Positions 17,802 through 26,963 of a stretch of 64,000 nt of DNA are shown here, one piece after another. Source of the stretch: Limibacillus sp. (lineage in GTDB: Bacteria; Pseudomonadota; Alphaproteobacteria; Kiloniellales; CECT-8803); contig JARRJC010000006.1 in NCBI GenBank assembly GCA_037379885.1, forward strand, positions 1 to 64,000. The letters are read 5' to 3'. Numbering within the stretch: the stretch's first letter is position 1; every line of letters begins with the position of its first letter. Below the pieces are notes generated by a model, which was not told where the DNA came from, ran no database searches, and saw nothing but the letters and a program-made list of their open reading frames with translations. Both the position numbers and the translations under genes were made by a program.

Positions 17802-17837
17802 GTGGGCGGGGTTCCTCGGTACGGGACCCCGTCCCGC
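17802..17837 (+). terminator. Strong intercistronic hairpin between TRAP binding protein and permease
   Basis: GGGCGGGGTTCC (17804-17815) pairs with GGGACCCCGTCCC (17823-17835) with one bulge and one wobble, loop TCGGTAC. It is followed by GCAGCTTTAGG, not a full T-run. It may partially terminate transcription or protect the 3' end of the binding-protein message, giving more binding protein than permease. Confidence 0.5.
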
Positions 17838-17857
17838 AGCTTTAGGATTAAGCGAAC

Positions 17858-18916
17858 ATGGCATCTTCCGCGGAAGCCGAATTCTCGACGCCCACGAGGG
17901 GCGCTGGAGGCTCCTCGACGCTCGACTTGGTGTTGCGCATCGCCTGCTGGTACGTGGCCGGCGCGACGCTGATGTTCCTTCTGAACAACTATCTGATTTT
18001 CTGGCGCGGCTGGCCGGGCCTTGCGACCTTTTTCTCCTACCAGGGATGGTTGGGGGAGAACAGCACGCCCATGGACCCCAGTCTGGCGCTTTACGGCTGG
18101 CTGCAGACCTTCTCCTACCTGGCGGTGTTCCTCATCGCCTGCGTCATGGTTCTGCGCCGCTCGCACGAAGGGCTGCGGCCCGATAGTAACCGCCTCTCGG
18201 CCCTGTCGGCCTATTTCGCGCGCGCGGCTTTCTGGGCCGTGCTGCTGGTCGGCCTCGCCGACATGGTGATCTCCTTCCTCCGGGTCGAAGGTCTGATGGA
18301 GGCCTTGATCGGCCCCGACCTCACGACCGAGATGGGCCGCTCCCAATGGCGGGGCACCTACATTCACTACCCGCTGATCGGCGTGGCCATGGTGATCGCC
18401 TTCTTCACGCGCGGCCTGTCGTTCATGTGGCTGGGAACGCTGGTGGTGCTGGCGGAGCTTCAGATCGTGGTCCTGCGCTTCATCTTTTCCTACGAGCAGG
18501 CCTTCATGGGCGATCTGGTGCGCTTCTGGTACGCGGGGCTGTTCCTGTTCGCCAGCGCGCATACGCTGGTCGCGGACGGACACGTTCGCGTGGACGTGCT
18601 GTTCGCGCGCTTCCGCATGCCGACCAAGGGTATCGTCAACGCCATCGGCGCGGGGGTCCTCGGTATCCCGCTTTGCGTTGTGGTGCTGACCCGGGGCATG
18701 TGGGGCAAGTCCAACATCATCAACTCGCCGCTTTTGAGCTTCGAGGTCTCCCAGTCCGGTTTCGGCATGTACACGAAGTACATCATGGCCGGTTTCCTGG
18801 TGGTCTTCGCGCTCACCATGATGATCCAGTTCGCGAGCTACTTCCTCAAAGGGATCGCCGACTACAAGGAAGAACCGGGTGGGGACGAGCCGAGCGACGG
18901 CGAGATCGTCCACTAG
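17858..18916 (+). CDS. TRAP transporter small permease subunit, enlarged (DctQ/TakQ-like)
   Basis: A 352-residue membrane protein in the DctQ position of the TRAP operon. Usual DctQ proteins have four helices and 150-200 residues; this one has about nine hydrophobic segments. The second half (about 180-340) looks like the DctQ domain, with FLFASAHTLVADGHVRVDVLFARF resembling the conserved RxGHVxVDxL loop. The first half (about 20-170) contains additional helices (LVLRIACWYVAGATLMFLLNNYLIF, LQTFSYLAVFLIACVMVL, AFWAVLLVGLADMVISFL). Either the subunit is an extended TakQ-type form or it arose by fusion. It lies between the binding protein and the large permease. Its C-terminus is acidic and soluble. 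Confidence 0.8.
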   Translation: MASSAEAEFSTPTRGAGGSSTLDLVLRIACWYVAGATLMFLLNNYLIFWRGWPGLATFFSYQGWLGENSTPMDPSLALYGWLQTFSYLAVFLIACVMVLRRSHEGLRPDSNRLSALSAYFARAAFWAVLLVGLADMVISFLRVEGLMEALIGPDLTTEMGRSQWRGTYIHYPLIGVAMVIAFFTRGLSFMWLGTLVVLAELQIVVLRFIFSYEQAFMGDLVRFWYAGLFLFASAHTLVADGHVRVDVLFARFRMPTKGIVNAIGAGVLGIPLCVVVLTRGMWGKSNIINSPLLSFEVSQSGFGMYTKYIMAGFLVVFALTMMIQFASYFLKGIADYKEEPGGDEPSDGEIVH

Positions 18917-18957
18917 GCCCCGCAGATAAGCTGGCATGAAAGCGTGGTAGAAAAATA

Positions 18958-21615
18958 ATGGAGCTCTTCTTCCTCCTCCTCCTGGTCCTGCTGATGGCCA
19001 CGGCTCTGGCTTCGGGTTTTCCCGTGGCCTTCTCCCTGCCGGGCTCGGCGATCCTGGCCATCACCATCGCCGGCGTCGTGGGCTGGCTGGTGGCGGGCGA
19101 TTCCGGCGCCTACTTCGCGCAGGACGGACCGATCGAGTGGTTGACCGCGGGCGTCACCAACTTCCGCGGCATCTATTGGGAGGTTGAACGCGACACGCTG
19201 ATAGCAATTCCCCTGTTCGTCTTCATGGGGATCATGCTTCAGCGCTCCAAGATCGCCGAGGACCTGCTGGTCAAGATGGCCCAGCTCTTCGGGCCGATCC
19301 CAGGCGGTCTCGGCATCTCCGTCGTCTTCGTGGGCGCGCTTCTGGCCGCGACCACGGGCATCGTCGGCGCCACCGTGGTGGCCATGGGCTTGATCTCCCT
19401 GCCGGCCATGCTGCGCAACAACTACTCCAAGCCCCTGGCGACCGGCACCATCGCGGCCTCCGGAACGCTGGGTCAGATCATTCCGCCCTCGATCGTGCTG
19501 ATCATCCTGGCCGACCAGTTGGCGAGCGCCGCGGATCAGGCATCGACCCTGCGTCAGCAGGAGTACAAGGAGGCGACCGGGGCCTTCAACATCCCCAGCG
19601 AGTTCGATGTCGGCTCCACCTCGGCCGGCGATATGTTCCTGGGCGCCTTCCTGCCCGGGCTGGTGCTGGTCGGGCTCTACATGGTCTTCATTCTCGGCTT
19701 TGCCTTCCTGCGGCCCAAGCAGGCGCCCGCGGTGCACTACGACGGAAAGTTCGACGGACAGTTCTGGATTTCCGTCCTGCTGTCTCTCGTGCCGCCCCTG
19801 GCGCTGATCTTCGCGGTCCTGGGCTCGATCCTGCTGGGCATCGCCACGGTCAACCAGGCGGGCGCCATCGGCGCGGCGGGCGCCACCATCATGGCGGGCT
19901 ACCGCCTGATGGACGGCAGGAAGGGCGCTTACTACCCGGCGATCCTGGCCGTGATCTCCCTGGCCGCGATCATGGTGCTGCTGCAGTTCTTCGATCTGAA
20001 CATCAAGAGCATCGACAATAGCCGCGATATGGTGGGGATCGCCCTGGCCATCGTCGCCGTCGCAGCCTTCCTGACCTCCATCGTGTGGTCGGGCTGGCGG
20101 ACCTTCAAGCTGGAAGACACGCTGCGCGGGGTCATGATCGACACCGCGAAGACCACCTCCATGGTATTCATCATCCTGCTGGGCGCAGCCATGCTGACGG
20201 CGGCCTTCCGCGCCTTTGGCGGCGAGGAGTTGGTGCGCGAGTTCCTGACCGGCCTGCCGGGCGGCTTCTGGGCGCAGTTCTTCGTGGTCATGGCCGTGAT
20301 CTTCATCCTGGGCTTCTTCCTGGACTTCATCGAGATCGCGGTGGTGGTGGTTCCCATCGTCGCGCCGATCCTGTTGGCCGATCCCTCGGCCAACGTCACG
20401 GCCGTCTGGCTGGGCGTGATGATCGGCCTCAACATCCAGACCTCGTTCCTGACGCCGCCCTTTGGCTTCGCGCTCTTCTACCTGCGCGGGGTCGCCCCGG
20501 CAGCGGTCAAGACGCTGGAGATGTACCGTGGCGTGGTGGCCTTCATCTCGCTGCAGCTGATCGCGCTGGTGATCGTCGCCTTCGCGCCGCCGCTGGTGAA
20601 CTATCTGCCGCAGCGCACCTACCTGACCTCGGAAGTGGCGCCGCCGCCGCTGAATCCGCGTTTGCAGGCCTGCATCGAGGATTACCTTGCGGTCTACTAC
20701 GACGAGAACGGCGACCAGCTGCGCTCGGCCATCTCTTCGGTGCGCCAGCTCGACTACGCCGGGCTGCCGGCGGAGGTGCGCGAGACCCTGCAGGAGTCCT
20801 TCGACAGCGCCGAGACCGCGCTTTCCACGCTGGACGAGGTCAAGGCGGCGGAGGCCGAACTGAGAGCCTATGAGCCCGATTACAGACCTCTCCACAGAGA
20901 GGTGCGTGCGCTTCAGGCGGATGTCCGCAAGCTCCAAGCCCGGATCGATCAGGAAAAGCAGCGCATCAACCGCTACCGGCGCGACGAGCGCTTCGGAGAG
21001 AGCGATATCGCCAAGGTCGAAGAAGAGATCGACGAACTCATGGCGCTTCAGGAGGAAGACAAGGCCGCCATCCCCGATGAGTGGGAGAGCGCGCATGAAA
21101 CCTACAAGGGTCTTCTGGCTGAGAAGAATAAGGCGCGCGGCACCTACCGGCGCTTGGTGGACCAGTCCTACGACGAGTTGGTCGAGGTGATCGCCTCCAT
21201 CGGTTCGGCCGACGGTCTCGCCGCGGTGCGCCCGCAGATCGAGGCCTTGCCGCAGGCGCTGCAACAGCAGCCGCCCGCAGAAGCCGAAGAGACGATCCAG
21301 GATGTCGAGCGGACGCTGCGCGACATCGAAGGCACCAACGATATCCGCAAGCCTCTGTCACGGGCGCGCCGCGCCTTGGAGGACAACGATATCGAGGAGG
21401 CTGGAGTAAAGCTGGCCGAGGCGCTGGATCTCTTCGCCATGGAGCTTTCCTGGCGTCAGCAGGCAAAGGACGGCGTCTACGCCGACCTGGTGGCCTATGA
21501 AGAGACGATCCGCAACTCGATCGGCCTTCGCAAGCAGTCACGCCTGCCGCGCGACATCGCGCTCGACGTGGCGGCTTGCCAGTCGGTGCACCGGGATATC
21601 TCTTTGGAGTTCTAG
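18958..21615 (+). CDS. TRAP transporter large permease with long C-terminal coiled-coil extension
   Basis: An 885-residue protein. Residues 1 to about 555 form a DctM-type permease: GFPVAFSLPGSAI, the scoop helix region FVFMGIMLQRSKIAEDLL, ASGTLGQIIPPSIVLIILAD, and TSFLTPPFGFALFYLRGVAP. A loop and additional helices in the middle (about 195-400) make it longer than standard DctM (about 430). After the last helix (LVNYLPQRTYL, about 550) there are about 330 extra residues: an alpha-helical, highly charged segment with heptad-like stretches (REVRALQADVRKLQARIDQEKQRI; VEEEIDELMALQEEDKAAI) predicted to form coiled coils. There is no internal stop or frameshift, so it is a true fusion. The gene converges with bpt and overlaps it by four bases. 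Confidence 0.88.
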   Translation: MELFFLLLLVLLMATALASGFPVAFSLPGSAILAITIAGVVGWLVAGDSGAYFAQDGPIEWLTAGVTNFRGIYWEVERDTLIAIPLFVFMGIMLQRSKIAEDLLVKMAQLFGPIPGGLGISVVFVGALLAATTGIVGATVVAMGLISLPAMLRNNYSKPLATGTIAASGTLGQIIPPSIVLIILADQLASAADQASTLRQQEYKEATGAFNIPSEFDVGSTSAGDMFLGAFLPGLVLVGLYMVFILGFAFLRPKQAPAVHYDGKFDGQFWISVLLSLVPPLALIFAVLGSILLGIATVNQAGAIGAAGATIMAGYRLMDGRKGAYYPAILAVISLAAIMVLLQFFDLNIKSIDNSRDMVGIALAIVAVAAFLTSIVWSGWRTFKLEDTLRGVMIDTAKTTSMVFIILLGAAMLTAAFRAFGGEELVREFLTGLPGGFWAQFFVVMAVIFILGFFLDFIEIAVVVVPIVAPILLADPSANVTAVWLGVMIGLNIQTSFLTPPFGFALFYLRGVAPAAVKTLEMYRGVVAFISLQLIALVIVAFAPPLVNYLPQRTYLTSEVAPPPLNPRLQACIEDYLAVYYDENGDQLRSAISSVRQLDYAGLPAEVRETLQESFDSAETALSTLDEVKAAEAELRAYEPDYRPLHREVRALQADVRKLQARIDQEKQRINRYRRDERFGESDIAKVEEEIDELMALQEEDKAAIPDEWESAHETYKGLLAEKNKARGTYRRLVDQSYDELVEVIASIGSADGLAAVRPQIEALPQALQQQPPAEAEETIQDVERTLRDIEGTNDIRKPLSRARRALEDNDIEEAGVKLAEALDLFAMELSWRQQAKDGVYADLVAYEETIRNSIGLRKQSRLPRDIALDVAACQSVHRDISLEF

Positions 21616-22334
21616 AGGCGCTGCCAGCTCCGTTTGCGGAGCACTTCGAGCGGCTTGAAGGCGGACTTGTAGGCCATCTTCGGCGACCCCTCGATCCAGT
21701 AGCCGAGGTAGACGAAGGGGAGGCCAAGCCGGGCCGCCTCTTCGATTGCCCAGAGGATCATGTAGTTGCCGAGGCCGCGTTTTTCTTCGCGCGGATCGAA
21801 GAAGGAATAGACCAGGCTCAGGCCGTCGGTCATGCGGTCGCAAAGCAGGCCCGCGACCATCCGGCCCTTTTCATCACGGAACTCCACCAGACAGGTGTCG
21901 ACCGGCGAGGCGCCGACCATCTCCGCGAAGTCGCGTTCGTTCATGTTGGCCATTTCGCCGTCGCCGTGGCGGGCCTGCAGGTAGTGCTGGAAGAGATCAA
22001 ATTGCTCCTGCGTCACTAGGGGCGCCCTCGGCACGCCGCGCAGGTCCTCGTTGCGCTTCCAGGTCCGGCGCTGGCCGCGTGAAAGAGAGAATTCCCGGAC
22101 CGGCACGCGCGCTGGCACGCAGGCGTCGCAGCGGCGGCAGGCGGGCCGGTAGATGTAGCGCTGGCTGCGGCGGAAGCCGCCACGCGTGAGCTCGTCATGC
22201 CGGCGCTGGGCCTCCGGCCCGTCCAGCACCAGCAGCAGCTTTCGCTCCCAATAACCCTCCAGGTAGGGGCAGGGGACCTCGTTCAGAACCAGGATCGGCT
22301 GCAGGTCTCGGACCGGGGGAAGCGTGCCGTCCAT
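21612..22334 (-). CDS. bpt: Aspartate/glutamate leucyltransferase (Bpt/ATE family)
   Basis: A 240-residue aminoacyl-tRNA-protein transferase that adds a destabilising amino acid to N-terminal Asp/Glu, marking proteins for ClpS/ClpAP in the N-degron pathway. N-terminal Cys motif CPYLEGYWERK and the CRRCDACVPARVPVREF cluster are conserved in ATE/Bpt enzymes; the C-terminal half has the GNAT-like fold with SLVYSFFDPREEKRGLGNYMILWAIEEA and YLGYWIEGSPKMAYKSAFKP. Length matches bacterial Bpt, which uses Leu rather than Arg in the characterised case; databases often label it arginyltransferase. The gene ends tail-to-tail with the TRAP permease and lies 13 bases downstream of the RDD gene. Confidence 0.93.
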   Translation of the reverse strand: MDGTLPPVRDLQPILVLNEVPCPYLEGYWERKLLLVLDGPEAQRRHDELTRGGFRRSQRYIYRPACRRCDACVPARVPVREFSLSRGQRRTWKRNEDLRGVPRAPLVTQEQFDLFQHYLQARHGDGEMANMNERDFAEMVGASPVDTCLVEFRDEKGRMVAGLLCDRMTDGLSLVYSFFDPREEKRGLGNYMILWAIEEAARLGLPFVYLGYWIEGSPKMAYKSAFKPLEVLRKRSWQRL

Positions 22335-22347
22335 CGCACTCTCCGCC

Positions 22348-22917
22348 CTATTCCGCCGCCAGGCCGGCAGAGGCGCGTTCTGCGAGGCGGCTGGCCCGCA
22401 CCACGACGGTGCCGGCCAGATAGTCGTGCAGGCAGCGCCGGCGCTCGTTCATCAGGGCGACCACCAGCACGATCCAGGTGCTGGGCGCGACGGTCACCAC
22501 GAAGAGCGCGGCGTGCAGGTAGCCTTGGAGCATCTCGGGCCGGTCGCCGGTCCAGCTGCGCACCTCCAGATCCAGGAGCGCCATGCCCGGCGAGGCGCCG
22601 TGCGCGCCGATGAAGTAGCCGTGATAGAGCACCGGCAGGAAGGCGACCGTCAGGATGGCCAAGAGGATGCTCAAGGGGCCAAGCGTGAAGAAAGAGGCCA
22701 CGCTCACCAGCCCCGCGACCGCCCAGACCGCGACGATCAGGAAGAACATGATCATGGCGTCGATGAGCCAGGCGAAGACGCGCCGCGAGGGCACGCCATC
22801 ATAAAGCTGCGGATCTTCCAGGGGGTCGGGGGCGGCCCCGCCCTCCCAGGCACGGCCCGAGGCGCGCTCCGGCAGACGCAGGCGCATTGGCAGGCCGCCT
22901 TTTTCGTTCTTCGTCAT
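22348..22917 (-). CDS. RDD-family membrane protein
   Basis: A 189-residue protein with three hydrophobic helices and the RDD layout: an Arg in the first part (PSRRVFAWLIDAMIMFF, with the two conserved Asp-type positions around AWLIDA), then a Gly-rich loop GAHGASPGMALLDLEV before the last helices. RDD proteins are poorly understood; some act as Na+/H+ antiporters in halophiles, others are thought to transport or bind small molecules. About 40 N-terminal residues are soluble. It lies between the transsulfuration genes and bpt on the same strand and may be part of one transcript. The first ATG has a weak SD; an ATG ten codons further in is possible. Confidence 0.78.
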   Translation of the reverse strand: MTKNEKGGLPMRLRLPERASGRAWEGGAAPDPLEDPQLYDGVPSRRVFAWLIDAMIMFFLIVAVWAVAGLVSVASFFTLGPLSILLAILTVAFLPVLYHGYFIGAHGASPGMALLDLEVRSWTGDRPEMLQGYLHAALFVVTVAPSTWIVLVVALMNERRRCLHDYLAGTVVVRASRLAERASAGLAAE

Positions 22918-22944
22918 GGCTAATAAGATAAGCGCGCCCCGGCC

Positions 22945-24120
<1,176 letters not shown>

Positions 24121-24121
24121 G

Positions 24122-25516
24122 TCAGCGCACTTTCTGTCTCAGATGGTTCAGCAGGTCGATCCTGGTGATCAGGCCCAGGAAGGTGGTGCCCTCGACCACG
24201 ATGGCGACGCGGCCCTGGTCGAAGATCGGCAGCAGGTCCTCGATGGGCCGGTCCACCTGAATCGTCTCCAGTTGGCTGGTCATGGCCTGATGGACCGGGT
24301 CCTTGAAGCGCGCCTCGTCGCGGAACACGCGCATGAGCAGGTCCTCCTCGTCCAGGATGCCGCAGACCTGGCCGCTATCCTCCAGGACGGGGAGCTGCGA
24401 GACGTCGTAGAGCTTCATGCGGCCATAGGCCGTGAGCAGTGTGTCGTTCGGGCCGAGTGTGACGGTCGCGCTGTCGGTATGCAGGCGGCTGATCAGGTCC
24501 CGCAGGTCGCCCGTCTTGGGCCGCTTCAGGAAGCCTTGGTCCAGCATCCAGTAGTCGTTGTACATCTTGGACAGGTATTTGTTGCCGCTGTCGCAGACGA
24601 AGGTCACGACGCGCTTGGGCTCGCTCTGTTCGCGGCAGTATTTCAAGGCGGCTGCGATCAGGGTGCCGGAGGAGGAGCCGGCCAGAATGCCTTCCTTCGA
24701 GAGCAGCTCGCGGGCGACCTTGAAGGCTTCCTCGTCGCTGACGCTATAGGCCTTCTTGACCCGGCTGAAGTCTGCGATGTCGGGCAGGAAGTCCTCACCG
24801 ATCCCCTCCACCAGCCAGGATCCGACGTCCTTGGAGATTTCACCGGTCTCGACGTAGTGGGCGAGGATCGACCCTTCCGGATCAGCCAGCACCATTTCGA
24901 CCTCGGGCGCTTCCTTGGCGAAGAAACGCGAGAGGCCGGTGATGGTGCCCGCGGAGCCCACGCCGCAGACCATGGCGTCCATGCGCCCTTCCATCTGTGC
25001 CCAGATTTCCGGCCCTGTCGTCAGCTCATGCGCCATGGGGTTGGCGGGATTGCCGAACTGGTTGACGTAGAACCAGCCCTTCTCGGAGGCGAGGCGCTCG
25101 GCCATGTCCTGATAGTATTCCGGGTGGCCCTTGCCGACGTCGGAGCGGGTCAGGATGACATCGGCGCCCAAGGCCTTCAGGTGAAAGATCTTCTCCTGTG
25201 CCATCTTGTCCGGCACCACGATCACCAGGCGATAGCCCTTCTGGGCGGCGACCAGCGCCAGCCCCAGGCCCGTGTTCCCGGCCGTCGCCTCGATGATTGT
25301 CCCGCCGGGCTGGAGGCTGCCGTCGACTTCCGCGGCTTCGATCATGGTCTTGCCGATCCGGTCCTTGATGGAACCGCCGGGGTTCTGGCTTTCCAACTTC
25401 AGGTAAAGCTCACAAGGCCCTGTATCGATGTGATGAACCCGGATCAACGGCGTGTTGCCGATGGCCTCCAGGACGTTGTCGTAGACGGGGGGCTTGGGGA
25501 GCTGATCTTCAGGCAT
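24122..25516 (-). CDS. Cystathionine beta-synthase with C-terminal CBS pair
   Basis: A 464-residue fold-type II PLP enzyme. Near the start IGNTPLIR and NPGGSIKDRIG place the PLP Lys at K51; EATAGNTGLGLALVAAQKGY is the phosphate/substrate loop; GVGSAGTITG is the PLP phosphate loop. The last about 120 residues (from about 345) contain two CBS motifs (TALLTAYGRMKLYDVSQLPVLED and IEDLLPIFDQGRVAIVVEGTTFLGLITR), a Bateman module. There is no N-terminal haem domain, as usual in bacteria. It condenses serine and homocysteine to cystathionine. The next gene starts one base after its stop. The CBS module suggests adenosyl ligand control, but S-adenosylmethionine binding is not visible in sequence. Confidence 0.92.
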   Translation of the reverse strand: MPEDQLPKPPVYDNVLEAIGNTPLIRVHHIDTGPCELYLKLESQNPGGSIKDRIGKTMIEAAEVDGSLQPGGTIIEATAGNTGLGLALVAAQKGYRLVIVVPDKMAQEKIFHLKALGADVILTRSDVGKGHPEYYQDMAERLASEKGWFYVNQFGNPANPMAHELTTGPEIWAQMEGRMDAMVCGVGSAGTITGLSRFFAKEAPEVEMVLADPEGSILAHYVETGEISKDVGSWLVEGIGEDFLPDIADFSRVKKAYSVSDEEAFKVARELLSKEGILAGSSSGTLIAAALKYCREQSEPKRVVTFVCDSGNKYLSKMYNDYWMLDQGFLKRPKTGDLRDLISRLHTDSATVTLGPNDTLLTAYGRMKLYDVSQLPVLEDSGQVCGILDEEDLLMRVFRDEARFKDPVHQAMTSQLETIQVDRPIEDLLPIFDQGRVAIVVEGTTFLGLITRIDLLNHLRQKVR

Positions 25517-25586
25517 GCGGGCGGCCTCCTCCTATGAGGCGGGATTGTCGTCGGTCGATGAGCGCGCCCCATAGGTATCGTGGTCG

Positions 25587-25613
25587 CGGCGGGGGAGCGC
25601 AAGCCCCCCGCCG
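25587..25613. terminator. GC-rich hairpin downstream of threonine ammonia-lyase
   Basis: CGGCGGGGG (25587-25595) pairs exactly with CCCCCGCCG (25605-25613), loop AGCGCAAGC. It lies about 70 bases after the minus-strand lyase stop and before the cbs start. There is no T-run on either side, so it may be a Rho-assisted end, a 3' protective stem or part of the cbs leader. Confidence 0.4.
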
Positions 25614-25682
25614 GTAAATATCCGGTTATCGGGTGAAAAGATCCCTATTCACAGAGCCGCCATGTGTGACTTGAAGCCGGGC

Positions 25683-26915
25683 TTAAAAGACCTGGGAGTC
25701 GATGGAGCGGCTGGAGAGCACGCGGGTGCGAAAGCCCTGTGCCTGAAGACCGTCCACGATCTCCTTCACGTGATCTGCGTTCCGGGTCTCGACGATGATG
25801 TCGATCTCCGCGTTGCGCACGGGCACGTCCTGGAAGAGCCTCTGGTGGAAGACCTCGATGATGTTGCCGCCGCTGCGCCCGATGATGTCGGCCAGCTTGC
25901 CCAGCACGCCGGGCCGGTCGGAGATGTCGATGCGCAGGCGCACCATGCGGCCGTCGCGCACCAGGCCGCGGGTCAGCACACCGGCCAGAATGCGCACGTC
26001 GATGTTGCCGCCGCAGATCACCGTGCCGACCTTCTTGCCCTTGAAGCGTTGCGGGTGGGCGAGCAGGGCGGCGAGTCCGGCGGCGCCGGCGCCCTCGGCG
26101 ACCAGCTTCTGCTTTTCGGCGAGTGCTGCGATGGCGGTCTCGATCGCGGTCTCGTCCACCAGGATGATCTCCTCGACCAGTTCCTTGATGATGGCGCGGG
26201 TGATTTGGCCGGGGTTCTTCACCGCGATGCCGTCCGCCAGCGTCTGGCCGCCGCTGTTCGGCGTGAGGTTGTGGAGGGCCTGATACATGGAGGGATAAAA
26301 CTCGGTCTCCACGCCATAGACCTTGATGTCCGGTTTGATGGCCTTCACGGCCGTTGCGATGCCCGAGATGATGCCGCCCCCGCCGATGGGCACCACGATC
26401 ACTTCCAGGTCCGGGTGGTCTTCCAGCATCTCCATTCCAATGGTGCCCTGGCCGGCGACGATCAACTCGTCGTCATAGGGATGGACGAAGGTGAGGTTCT
26501 TTTCCTTGGCGATTTCCCGTGCGGCCACGGCCGATGCGTCCAGCGTTTCGCCGGTCAGGACCACCTGCGCGCCGAAGGAGCGGGTCCGCTCCACCTTGGT
26601 GATCGGCGCGAAGTCCGGCATCACGATGGTGGCGGGGATGCCCATGCGCATGGCGTGATAGGCGACGCCCTGCGCGTGATTGCCCGCCGACATGGCGATC
26701 ACACCTGTCTTGCGCTGCTCGTCGGTCAGGCTGGAGAGCTTATTGACCGCGCCCCGCTCTTTGAAGGAGCCGGTGGTCTGAAGGTTCTCCAGCTTCAGAA
26801 CCAGATCGAAACCCAGGTCTTCGCTCAGGCGCGCGGCTTGGATGGAGGGCGTGCGCAGAACCTGACCTTCGATGACTTTCGCGGCGTCCTTGATGTCTTC
26901 CAGGCTCACGGTCAT
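25683..26915 (-). CDS. Threonine ammonia-lyase with C-terminal ACT domain
   Basis: A 410-residue fold-type II PLP enzyme deaminating threonine to 2-oxobutyrate. PLP Lys is K52 in TTGSFKERGAVNKL; MSAGNHAQGVAYHA is the phosphate-side loop and VPIGGGGIISGIA the glycine loop. Residues about 335-405 (VRLRIDISDRPGVLGKLADIIGRSGGNIIEVFHQR) form a single ACT domain. This length and single ACT place it in the TdcB/IlvA-like 400-residue class, common in alphaproteobacteria, rather than the long two-ACT biosynthetic IlvA. 2-oxobutyrate can feed isoleucine synthesis or, via propionyl-CoA, the carboxylase encoded at 7918-11465. The start has an AAGGA SD. A hairpin lies beyond its stop. Confidence 0.92.
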   Translation of the reverse strand: MTVSLEDIKDAAKVIEGQVLRTPSIQAARLSEDLGFDLVLKLENLQTTGSFKERGAVNKLSSLTDEQRKTGVIAMSAGNHAQGVAYHAMRMGIPATIVMPDFAPITKVERTRSFGAQVVLTGETLDASAVAAREIAKEKNLTFVHPYDDELIVAGQGTIGMEMLEDHPDLEVIVVPIGGGGIISGIATAVKAIKPDIKVYGVETEFYPSMYQALHNLTPNSGGQTLADGIAVKNPGQITRAIIKELVEEIILVDETAIETAIAALAEKQKLVAEGAGAAGLAALLAHPQRFKGKKVGTVICGGNIDVRILAGVLTRGLVRDGRMVRLRIDISDRPGVLGKLADIIGRSGGNIIEVFHQRLFQDVPVRNAEIDIIVETRNADHVKEIVDGLQAQGFRTRVLSSRSIDSQVF

Positions 26916-26963
26916 GGCGGTAGCGTCCTTGAATGGGCGGGAGAAGGGGAAAAGCCCCTTAGC

